This document shows positions 10,996-21,300 of a stretch of DNA of 64,000 bases, one piece after another. The notes beneath the pieces were generated by a model. It was not told where the DNA came from. It saw nothing but the letters and a program-made list of their open reading frames with translations, and searched no databases. Origin of the DNA: Diospyros lotus (taxonomy: Eukaryota; Streptophyta; Magnoliopsida; Ericales; Ebenaceae). Where the stretch lies: contig NC_068347.1 of the NCBI RefSeq assembly GCF_014633365.1, positions 26,514,493 through 26,578,492 on the forward strand. Direction: 5' to 3'. The position numbers and the translations under genes were made by a program. Position 1 is the stretch's first letter, and every line of letters starts with the position of its first letter.

Positions 10996-12291
10996 ATGGA
11001 AGGAGCTGTTGTTTCTTGGCCTATTGCTTTTCCAGCCAGTGAGATTTCAGCCAGGAGAAGTAGTGCACGAAGGAGTCCAATGGAATCTCAATTGCAGCAG
11101 AAGAATTCTTCCTTTTCAGTTGGAATGGAGCATCAATGGCAGCCAAAGAAGGCTGCATTTTCAGTGGGGTGTCCTACTCATGAAGCTAGGGAAGGCAGTG
11201 CATACATGAAGCAGAATGCTTCATTTTCAGTAGAAATGGAGCATCAATGGCAGCCAAAAAAGGCTGCATTTTCAGTTGGCAGCAACAAGGAACAGAAGAA
11301 GGGGATCAGCCAATTGGATAAAGGAACCAACAGTGGGTTTGATAAAGAGTGCAAGGAATTTGGTCGTATGTTCCGTGAGAAGTTGCAGGAGTTTGCGATG
11401 ATACTAATTAAGAAGTATCATTACAACTTTCCAATAAAATATTTTGATGATTATCACGGAAGTTTTAACAAGGAGGACTTCCTTGGAGTAGAGCAGCCGA
11501 AGGAGGAGACAAGAGTACGAACGACCGATTCATTGTCTACTAGAGACTTTGGGCAGAAAAAGAAGCATTGTGACGGCGACAACAGTGACCAGAAAGATGG
11601 CTGCAATATTGAGAGTAAATTTGGTGGTGAAAAGCATAATCTCAAGGAAAATTATAATGAACAGATTAATAGGGCAGCCAATGCAGAGGGATCATCTGAT
11701 ATTGCTGAAAAAGATGTCCAAATAGAGGGGAATTACAGCCAACAAAAGGGAAAAGAAGTTGCTGAATTACTTACAGGGAATCAAGAGATCATAACTGAAA
11801 CTTCAGTCATCATTAAGGATGTTCCAGGTGATAATCGAGGAGGTCCAAACCAAGAAATGATTGGGGTAGTCAATCAGAAAATAGTACTGATGGGAGCCAA
11901 CAAGAAATTGGGAGACTTGGACATGAATTTGGCCACAGCTGCTTTGCAACCAGCCTTGCAACAACAATTGAAGGCTAAAGGACCGCAAGTTTCAGCTGTT
12001 GCTTGTGATCAGAAGCAGCTAAATTCAATGAAGGCCCCAAATGATGATATATTGATTGGATTTAGCATCATATTGGATCCTCAATCTATGGGTACAAGCT
12101 ATCTTAATTTGGTAGCTATCACCAACCCGCGGAAAATGGTATGTCGCTCCCTGGAGGAAGATGCAGCTTTGATTGCACTGATTATCATTTTTGTTTCAGC
12201 TGAGGAGTATCCAAGAACACACAAGAAGCGGCCTAGAAAGGGAATGATTAAAGAAAGAACAACTAAGCTAGAGAGAGTTGGTATTGGTTGA
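10996..12291 (+). CDS. 431-codon ORF of element A, unknown function
   Basis: This is the only long ORF of the element, uninterrupted from ATG to TGA just before the 3' LTR. I recognise no domain. The N-terminus has SQLQQKNSSFSVG and a block of about 36 residues repeated in tandem (MEHQWQPKKAAFSVG occurs twice). A predicted helical stretch follows, GRMFREKLQEFAMILIKKYH, then a long acidic, Asn/Gln-rich region, and a basic end terminating ERVGIG. The decayed element at 16067-26994 has the same opening ([15 protein letters not shown]) and a matching helix (SEQMQEFF). The element at 45061 has a weaker match to the helix and the same GIG end. It may replace gag as an RNA-packaging or particle protein; that is inference. 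It is not a host gene. Confidence 0.7.
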   Translation: MEGAVVSWPIAFPASEISARRSSARRSPMESQLQQKNSSFSVGMEHQWQPKKAAFSVGCPTHEAREGSAYMKQNASFSVEMEHQWQPKKAAFSVGSNKEQKKGISQLDKGTNSGFDKECKEFGRMFREKLQEFAMILIKKYHYNFPIKYFDDYHGSFNKEDFLGVEQPKEETRVRTTDSLSTRDFGQKKKHCDGDNSDQKDGCNIESKFGGEKHNLKENYNEQINRAANAEGSSDIAEKDVQIEGNYSQQKGKEVAELLTGNQEIITETSVIIKDVPGDNRGGPNQEMIGVVNQKIVLMGANKKLGDLDMNLATAALQPALQQQLKAKGPQVSAVACDQKQLNSMKAPNDDILIGFSIILDPQSMGTSYLNLVAITNPRKMVCRSLEEDAALIALIIIFVSAEEYPRTHKKRPRKGMIKERTTKLERVGIG

Positions 12292-12353
12292 GGAGCAATG
12301 GCTAAATTGTTGTAAATTCTTGAGGACAAGAACTCTCTCAAGGAGGAAGGAAT

Positions 12354-12706
12354 TGTCATGACCCAAGAATCTATAGAGGGCAATATAGTAATAGGTTAAT
12401 AATAGTTGTTAGAAGATATTTTAGATATTTTAGCAAGTGGTTAGAAGCACATGGAAGCATGTGCTAGGCTGTTAGAAGGCAAATAGGCCTATAAAAGGTT
12501 GCTATAATGGTTTGTTTCCTTATCCAGAATTAATGAATTGAATATTATTTTCTCTCTAATATTCCACTCTTTCTCTCTCGTTCTTCTTCCTCTTTCTTCT
12601 ATTCTTCTATTTCTCCTTCTCTTTCTCTTAATATCTCTCCCTCCATCAATCTGATTTTCTTCCCCATTTCCCCTTTTAACCTATCACGAACCCTAGGTTC
12701 GTGACA
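12354..12706 (+). repeat. 3' LTR of element A
   Basis: 353 bp, TG...CA, differing from the 5' LTR by six substitutions and lacking a 21-bp CT-rich stretch. It is preceded by the purine tract at about 12340-12352. Confidence 0.92.
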
Positions 12707-12711
12707 CCGAG

Positions 12712-13655
12712 GACGCGAATTTCTACTACAGAGTCATGCCATTTGGATTAAAGAATGCAAGGGCTACATACTAGCGGCTAATGAACTAAGTGTTTGCTAA
12801 TCAAATAGGACGCAACATGAAAGTGTACGTTGATGATATGGTGGCTAAGACGTTGGGGAGAGAGATCATTGCTCGGATTTGGTCGAAATCTTCGAGCAAA
12901 TCTGACGACACAACATGAGGTTGAATCTAGAAAAGTGTGTTTTTGATGTGCAGGCCGAAAAGTTCCTTGGATTTATGCTCGCTAATCGGGGAATAGAAGC
13001 CAACCCCAACAAATGTTGAGCTATCCTCAAGATGCACAGCCCCAATAATGTAAAAGAAGTATTATGGCAAACAAAATGGATAACTACCCTCTCTCATTTT
13101 CTCTCGAGGTCAGCAAACCAAGCTCAACCATTCTTCCGGTGCTTAAAGAAGTTGACAGAATTCCAGTGGACTAAATAGTGTGAAGTTGCCTTCCAAGAGA
13201 TGAAGCACTTCCTAACAACCCCTCTCATTCTCCCTAAGCTAAAACCCGGCGAAGAGCTTCTCCTCTACCTCTCCGTTTTTTAGAGCCCTCTCAATTTCGT
13301 GTTAGTAAGAGATGACGGGAAAATATAGCGATTAATCTATTTTGTCAGCAAAGTTTTGCAAAGGCCTGAAATTTAGTACCAAAAGATAGTGAAGTTAGCT
13401 CTAGCCTTGGTCATCGTAGCCCAGACGCTTAGGCCCTACTTCTAGAGTCACTAAATCATAGTGCTAATAGATCAACCAATTAAGCAGGTGCTCTAGAAGC
13501 CTGAGCTCTTAGGAAGAATGATCGCATGGCCGGTGGAGCTTCCCAAATTCGGCATATAGTACCAACCCCGCAAACATATTAAGTTCCAGGTACAATTCGA
13601 TTTCTATGTCGAATTATCTTCACCTACTAAAAGTTCTGATAATAACCCATGGATT
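12712..13655 (+). pseudogene. Tat reverse transcriptase and RNase H remnant
   Basis: The RT resumes exactly after the CCGAG target duplication with NFYYRVMPFGLKNA, then shows VYVDDMVAKT (the YVDD catalytic box, 12820-12850). Similarity to RT thumb and connection/RNase H continues through many stops and frameshifts. Confidence 0.7.
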
Positions 13656-14030
13656 TTGTCAGTGAATGGAGCCTCAAATATCAAGGGAAGCGGTGCGGGA
13701 ATAATCTTGGAAGGATTAGATGGGCTCCTGATCAAACAGTCCCTCCACTTCGACTTCAAGGCAAGCAATAACCAATTCGAGTACGAAGCCTTCATCACTG
13801 GGCTAGGCTTAGCCAAAGAAGTTGGGGCGACTAGGCTAATCGCAAGGATTGATTCACAATTGGTGGCTAATCAAGTTAAAGGCGAATTTCAAGCAAAAGA
13901 TCTCCAACTCGGCAAATATCTCGACAAGGTCAGGATCCTATCCAAAGCCTTTGAATCTTTTGACATTGAGTACATACTGAGGGAATAAAATGCAAGAGCA
14001 GACTTGCTCTCAAAACTTGCCAGCACCTAG
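13656..14030 (+). pseudogene. Tat additional RNase H domain
   Basis: The translation shows the fold's start (NGASNIKGSGAGIILEG), NNQFEYEAFITGLGLAKEVG and RIDSQLVANQVKGEFQAKD, then a stop in place of Gln before NARADLLSKLAST. This second, archaeal-type RNase H following RT is typical of Tat-lineage gypsy elements. It is the best-preserved part of the remnant, and the element breaks off about 45 bp later. Confidence 0.8.
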
Positions 14031-14076
14031 GCTCTAGGAAACAACCAGTTGGTCATACAAGAAACTAACCGGTCAG

Positions 14077-14758
14077 TCATACCCCACCTATGACTCAGAG
14101 ACTAGAAACTTGTGATACCAAGTTGACACTTCAGTAAATATCAACATGGTTTAACTTAACTACTTCACCCATTAACTTCACTTAAACATTAAACATGGCA
14201 AACAGTCATGCCAAGTCCCATGCAAGAAATTAAACACTAGACTTTTTGACTTTTGATTCCTATTCGAGCTTGACTCCTACTAAATTGTCACCACGGAGAC
14301 ACCACCTTTCCCCATGAGATTAAATAACTTTACAAAAGATTCATGCGGCCGACCTCACCCATAAAGCTAGTGATGATCGTATATTGCCTAGAAATTTACA
14401 AAACACTGTTTTGTTGAGTAGACCTGAAGAGTCCAACCCTGCCTAACTTGGTCGTATGCATCATTAACTAAAACTCCGTTTTGTATGCATTTATGGCCTG
14501 ATCATCCGAATGGCAAGCTTAAAGCATTACCTTCTTTTTCTGGACTTTTTTACGTCTCCATTTTGGACACTTTGGCCTCTCCCACTTACGGATGATCAAG
14601 AACAAGAATTCAGCTTGCATCATCAAGCATAACGGGTGGTTCAAACCACAACCGCCTCCTCTGTTTACAGTAAAAAGAGGAACACAAACTTGTAGGCTGT
14701 CATGGTACTACAGGAAAACAGGCATCCAAATACAGCAGGACAGGTTACACACACAGTT
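14077..14758. repeat. Direct repeat copy B
   Basis: A second copy of 5553-6327, beginning CATACCCCACCTATGACT right at the truncated end of the Tat remnant and ending CACACAGTT. It has two internal deletions relative to copy A (about 60 and about 30 bp). It lies 0.5 kb downstream of the CSN6 stop. Confidence 0.8.
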
Positions 14759-15237
14759 CAACAAGTAAATAGGAGTTTCAGCCACAGGCAGTGGTAGCAT
14801 AAGCAGCTCGGCAACAGAATGTCACTTTACTCGATTACAGACATCAAAGATTATACCTTAAACCCCACTTTGTTAACTTAAACTAAGAGAAAGCCGATAG
14901 TCCATGCCACTCTTGCATGCATGCTTTGAATACCTTGATCTTCATGTAATTTACCGGTTGGAATGGGAACACTTTTTAACTGTTACTACATTTCAAGCAA
15001 TTCCAAATTCTAGGACCTAAAAAAAAATAAAAAGCACCATCTTTAGACATAAGTTTGCCGGGTCAGCCATTTGAAAACTCAAGAAAAGAAAACACCCAGC
15101 TAGATTTCACTTAGTATATGCTCATTCAGAAAATCCTGAACTTACTATGTCCTAGTGATCCATCTCAAAAGGAGGGCAGCTGCTACTAGTGATCCATCTC
15201 AAAATGTGCAGGGTAAATGGGAAATATGGAACAAGTT
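14759..15237 (-). other. 3' flank of CSN6 (presumed 3' UTR and downstream)
   Basis: There is no gene other than the sequence following the CSN6 stop (15238). An 18-bp sequence, TAGTGATCCATCTCAAAA, occurs twice, at about 15152 and 15187, 49-85 bp past the stop. I see no clear AATAAA on the minus strand, so the transcript end cannot be placed. Confidence 0.5.
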
Positions 15238-15319
15238 TCAGAAAAAAGTGGCTCTTCCTCCCCTTCTGCTGTGCCTATCATATGCAGTGTTGAATTTGTC
15301 AACCAGCTCATTCATTGTA
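15238..15319 (-). CDS. CSN6: CSN6 exon 9 (last coding exon)
   Basis: 82 bp including TGA, acceptor TTTTGACAG. It encodes [20 protein letters not shown] and ends GRATFF. It is separated from exon 8 by the transposon-filled intron 8 (15320-27330). Confidence 0.95.
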
Positions 15320-18300
15320 CTGTCAAAACAAGCACAAGCGCAAATGAATCAAGTGGCCATAAATCAAAGGATAACATGTAGGACTTGAAAAGCAAAGAAA
15401 ATGAATGGATGGAAGCATGAATGTCAATCTATTATGGAAGTGTTTTCAGATCTTGTATTGTCCGAACAAAAAACAGATAAAAGATTACTTTACCACTCAA
15501 TATATTTGGTTTAGCAGCCTTCTTAACTAAAACAATCAGAAGACCCTTTTACTAGATCAAGAGGAAAAAAATTACTACATTCATGTCATACATTTGATCT
15601 GCAAGTTGTGCTTTGAGATTCATATTAGTAAAATACAAGATAGCAAAAAAATTGAAGTTTAAACTGGAAATTTCTACAGCAAATAGAAAATTTGCGCACA
15701 TGATAAAAAAGTGAAAACTAAGAATTTGAATATGTACAGATTTAATAAAAATATTAGTGAAAAAGTTGAGATAAAAGCACATCATTTATCGGCTACTTCT
15801 CTCTAAGGTGCCCTCAATGCACAAGGCTACTTGTCTTTAAGCTAGCTTGATTTTAGGAAATGAAAGTTTTCATTAATAGGCATGGTAATGAAATAAATTC
15901 TAAAAAGGCTGAGGATGGTAGGCTCCAAGGTTCCCCACTTACAGGTTTTCTCTAGCAGCCCTTACCAGAAGAAAATATTAGAAGCACCATACCACAAATT
16001 CCAGCAGCCATCAGGATATAAATTAACACGATTTAGGCTTTGTTATACCCGAATTAAAAGCATCAGTGTCAGGACCCAAAGATTTTATTAGGGCTAAAAC
16101 AGTAATTAGCCTACTATACTTTTTACTTTTATTTTCCTCTAGTTGTATTTTTTTTGTTAGTTTGTTATTTCTGTAGAGTAGCTATATAAAGCAACTGAAG
16201 ACTGTTTCGTGGATATGCTTTGAATGATAATTGAATTCAGTCATTTCCCTCTCATCAATTCTTTCTCAATTTCTGCTGATCTCTCTCTCGATCCCTTTGA
16301 TTTTTCTCTAATCTCACCCTTTATCTGTTCTGTCTGCAACTCTCCCTCATTTCTATCTATTATCTCCCTCTTTTTGTCCAATTCTCCCTCCAATCCTTCT
16401 GTTCTTGGTCCTAATTCCCTTGGAATCTTCCTATTTCCAATCCAAACCCTAGGTTAAACCCTAGATACATGACAATTTGGTATCAGAGCAATCAATCATT
16501 GGCTGTGATTTTGATTTGGATTGGAAGGTGACACAGAGCGAGGTTATCCTTGGCTGGATTTGGAAATTTTCAGCAGCTGATTTACGGTCACTACGGAAGA
16601 TAACGGCAAATTTCGAAGAAGCTGCAGCCAAGGCAATCAATTTAGGAGGTGCGATACAGGCGATACCTACAGAGCTAAGTGAATTCAGGCGAAGTACAGG
16701 AACTGTTGAAACAGGCGAGTCAGGAGGTGGAACCAGATTTATTGATTAACAGTTCATTTCGATCAGAAATTGAAGACGCTGACTGGTGAGGCAATTGATT
16801 CAAAGAGGCGGATTCGTAGCAGCTCATACTTGGCTACTGCAGTGGACTCCGGTGAATTTCCGATCAAGACAGTGAAGCAAGCCAGGTCGTTCCTTGGCTG
16901 TGATTCCAGCAAACTCATAGCAGTTAGGTTTGGATTTCTGAAGGTGAATTCCAACTGCAATCGACACCGACAATCCCTGGATGTGGAATTGAGGTTGAGG
17001 CAAGTAGGAAGGCATGGTTGGAAGCGGATCTTGAACATCAGCGAGTGCGATTCATTAAGGCAATCTCAACAGCAAGCAGCATCAGACAAAATACCGACAA
17101 CTCTCAGCGGAATTGGTTGGGCAGCAAATTCCAGTGATTCCAGCAAATCCAGCAGAGCCGATCAAAGATCGTAACTGAGCGACCAAGCAACTCTCGGTTC
17201 GAACTATTTTAAGGCAAAGCAAGTGGTTGATTTCAGCTTTGAATTCTAGTAAATTTTGTTTGAATTTGAGAGGTGAAGAAGAGCTGGTGCTCCTCGGCCA
17301 TTGAATTGCATTCGAAGCGAGTGCAGATTCTGGAGCGGTTGCTGATCAAAGGCAGTTGTGATCATAGGCGTACATTGGGCCAACTTGGAGGCAATTGATT
17401 ATCAGTAGCTCTAGGCAAACTCCATTTTGAGAGTCGGATTCCTCCGACTTCTCTTGTTCGTTGACACTAGCGCTCTAGGCTGCTAATTTCCGTCAGTTCT
17501 TGGCAAATTCTAAGACGGTGACAGATCAGAGGCGATTCTAATTCAGAGATGATTAGATCACGGAAACTTTTGGATTTAGTATGCACAGAGCTCCTGTTCC
17601 CTGGCCTCCATCTTGGCCGGTTTCTGCCATGGCTCACAGCACACACACGAAACAATTTGAGTCTCAACTGCAGCAGAAAAATGCTACAGTTTCAGTTGGA
17701 TACAACAGAAATCCTGAAGTGTTCAACCAGAATCATGAGACATGGGAAAAGAAATTTGATAATAAGTTCAGTCAAATGCCCAAGGAAATAGGCAGTGTGA
17801 TGTGCGAAACGCTCAGTGTGATAAGCGAGCAGATGCAGGAATTTTTCATAATCATAGTTCTGAAAGGCGCGAGGCGCAAAGGGTCCTGGAGCCTGAGGCG
17901 CGAGGCGCACGAGGCGAGGCGCGCCTTTGCGAAGCGAGGCGCACCTTTTAGAAAAAAAACTAAAAATCTTGTAAAATCATAAAAAACTATCAAATTATCA
18001 ATAATAACACATGCATATCATTAATGTTTCATTATCTTCAAATTCTAAACTAACAACATCAAAGTTAATTCATTCATCATACAATTTCTAAACTAGAAAC
18101 ATCATCAAAGTTCAAACTTAAAGTCTCAAACTCAAACAAGTACCAACCATCGTGCAAAGTTCTAAACAAACATATAAACACTACAAGTCCACAATCAATA
18201 AAGAAGTTTTAATCATCATCATCATCATACCCTTCACCAAATTGAAAATCATCATCTTACGGTGCCATATTTTGCTCATCCCTGATTCCCTGTTATTTTT

Positions 18301-21300
18301 CTTCTTTTGCATGTACTCTCCAATCTCTTGTTTTATTGATGGAGGACATTTTGGAATAGCTTTAGTATTCTCCACAATCAATAAACACTACAAGTCCACA
18401 ATCAAGAAAATGCTTTCATTTTGAAAAATGCTATTTTTCTAGGTCTGGAAGATTAGCGCATTTTTTCTAAGTCTGGAAGATTAGGGCATTATAAGGAGAC
18501 ATATAAGAAAATGTTTTCATTTTGAAAAACTAACTCCCGGTATTTTGATAGTTAATATTCATTGTTGTTAAAATGATTTTTAATGAATTTTTCAAGAAAT
18601 AGTAGGTATGTATTTTGGGGGTGGTAAAATCGCTAAATCCTGAATTTGTACTAAAATCAAAATTCTATTTTCTTATTGTTATGGATTTTGATTTTTTAGA
18701 TATTTTTATTGAATCCAAATGGGGGGTACTTTCTTATTTACATTTATGTATTAAAGTAAATGGAAGGTAAAATATAAATAAAAGAAAATGTGGACATTTA
18801 CTTAAACTAAAGAAATGTAAATAAGTAGTGATGTATACATGCTGAAACTGAGAAGAGGGGATGCTGGAGAGGAGAGAAAAAAGTGATGCAGGCAGGATGC
18901 AGGCGCAATTTTCATGAGGCGCGCCTCAGCGCCTCACCTTGCAAGGCGCGCGCCTTGCAGAAACCGCCTCGCCTCAGCCCAGGCGAGGTGCCAAACTGGC
19001 GCCTTAAGGCGCCTTGCGCCTAGGCGCGCGCCTAGGCGCGCCTTTAATAACTATGTTCATAATGTTGTTTAAGATGTATCAATTCAGTATTCCAGCTTTT
19101 TGGATGAGATTAGAAGATTCAAAGTTAAAAAGGAAGCATAACAGATGGATAGAGGCCAAGGATAAAGGAAGAAGCGCACAGTTTGAAGTTTAAGTCAGAT
19201 AGATAATTCTAAAAGTTTAAAGTTTGATCTTGTTCCTATTTTTTAGGAGATAAATCTTCCTAATTTCTAGGGGATAAATAACCTAAATTTTCTCCTAATT
19301 TATAGGAGAAAAAATAGGATGTAAATTGTATATACTCCTCCCCTCGTGTTCAATAGAAATCAATCAAGCTTTCAAAATTCTTAGCTTGTTTCATGGTATC
19401 AGAGCCTTGTTTCGATCCTAAGCAACATTGAAGTATTGGTTGCTTACAAGATCATGGCCGAAGCCTAACAAAATCCAACCCTAATTGAAGCCACAGCCAC
19501 AAGCTCTCTGAGCCCCATTCCTCCACCAAATTTTTCCACAAATCCTATTGATAATCACCCTCCACAAATTACTCAATACAAGTTAAATGAGAGTAATTTT
19601 AAAGAGTGGTTTCAATCGATGATGTTGGTGATTAAAAGAAAAGGCAAAGCAAGGTACCTAATTGGTTTTGTCCACACTCCACCAACAACTGCAACCACTT
19701 ATGGCATTTGGGAGGCGGAAAACTCAACTATCATGGCACGGTTAATAAATTTTATGAAGCCAACAATTGGTAGAACATACATCTTCTACAAGACAACAAA
19801 GGAGATATGAGATTCAGTCCAAGAGATGTACTCAGACTTGGAAAACTCCTCCCAATATTTTGAAATCAGGTCAACTAATGAACAACGAAACAAGGTAATC
19901 TCAGTGTTACTGAATATTTTAACGTTTTGGTGGAATTATGGCATGAAATGGACCTGTTTTCTACTGTCAGTTGAGAATCCCTAGCTAATAGTAACAAATA
20001 CAATAAGATAATAGAAAATGATTGTATTTTTTATTTTCTACATGGCCTTAACACTGATTTGGATGAAGTTCGAGGAAGGATTTTGGGTACAAAGCCCTTA
20101 CCATCCTTTAGAGAAATATTTGCAGAAGTAAAGAGAGAAGAAAGCAGACGTAAGGTAATGCTTCAGCAACTAAATGATCCTCCCCTAAATCATCAGAATT
20201 CGACTCTTGTTGTTGTCAAACAAGGGGAGATCTTATCAAAGAATCAAGGAAAGGAAAAATTGTGGTGTGACCATTGTAAGAAACCCTACCACACAAAGGA
20301 GACATGCTAGAAGATTCATGGCAAACCAGCTAATTGAAAGCCACGAATCAAAAAGGAAATCTCGAGATTGGCCTATGCTACTGAAGTTTCTACTAAAACC
20401 AGAAATAGCACAAACCTGAACCTCTCTAAAGAACAGATCCAAGCCTTATACAGGCTACTTAATCAAGGTATCACTCCATCAAGTTCTCCTAATCCTTAGC
20501 CCACGGCATCCATAGCCTTGCAAGGTAATTCTCAATACTACTCCCTAATTTCAAAAAGGCTTCCTAAGAATGTGTGGATAGTGGATATTGGTATATCAGA
20601 TCATATGTCAAGTTCTGCAAATTTAATGACTGAATATAACCCTTGTAACTCCTTTATTGATATCTCTATGGCTGATGGCACAACCTCCCCTGCCTTGGGA
20701 CTTGGAACAGTATGTGTTTCACAACTAAGGCTAAAATATGTCCTACATGTGCCAGGATTACAATGCAATCTACTGTCAGTTAGTAGGATAACCAAGGATA
20801 TGAACTGCATTGTAACATTTTTCCCATCCTATTGTTTGTTTCAAGATCAAGCATCAGGGAGGATGATTGGCAGTGCTAAAGTTAGAAATGGTCTTTACTA
20901 TATGGTAGGGGATCTTCCCAATTCTTCTACAAATAAAGTTGTTCTAAATGAAGCAACCAATGCCAAAGTCTTGTTATGGTATAAACGTTTAGGACACCCT
21001 AGCTTTCCTTACTTAAAATCCTTGTATCCTGAAATTTGCGTCAATAAAGAACAAGTTTTTCCATGTAAACAGTGCACTCTTGCAAAACAGTCTAGATCTT
21101 ACCACTCTATTCAGCCCAATAAGTCCTCTAAACCATTCCATTTAATACATAGTGATATTTAGAGCCCTTCTAAATACCCTAATATCACTAGTTCTAAATG
21201 GTTTATAACATTCATTAATGACCATTCTAGAGCTTGTAGAGTGTACCTAATGAAGGAAAAATCAGAAGCTAGCAGCATTTTCAAAAGATTTCACAAATTC

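Larger units (their letters stand above)
9309..12706 (+). mobile_element. Non-autonomous LTR element A, complete
   Basis: LTRs of 374 bp (9309-9682) and 353 bp (12354-12706) start TGTCATGACCC and end TTCGTGACA, and a perfect 5-bp duplication CCGAG (9304-9308 and 12707-12711) flanks them. The primer site TTGGTATCAGAGC (from 9684) is complementary to the initiator Met-tRNA end. A polypurine tract (about 12340-12352) precedes the 3' LTR. By eye the LTRs differ by six substitutions and one 21-bp indel, so the insertion is fairly young. There is no protease, RT or integrase; the only long ORF is at 10996-12291. Its LTR ends match those of the elements at 16067, 39316, 39819 and 45061. Confidence 0.93.
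6365..14076 (+). mobile_element. Decayed Tat-lineage Ty3/gypsy element, 3'-truncated
   Basis: It has a 5' LTR, a primer-site-like sequence, gag, protease, reverse transcriptase and the extra (archaeal-type) RNase H that marks the Tat lineage. All parts carry many stops and frameshifts. A complete 3.4 kb LTR element (9309-12706) sits inside the RT. Coding similarity stops just after the RNase H at about 14030, and the sequence changes abruptly into direct repeat copy B at 14077. No integrase and no 3' LTR remain, so the element cannot be autonomous. Confidence 0.85.
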
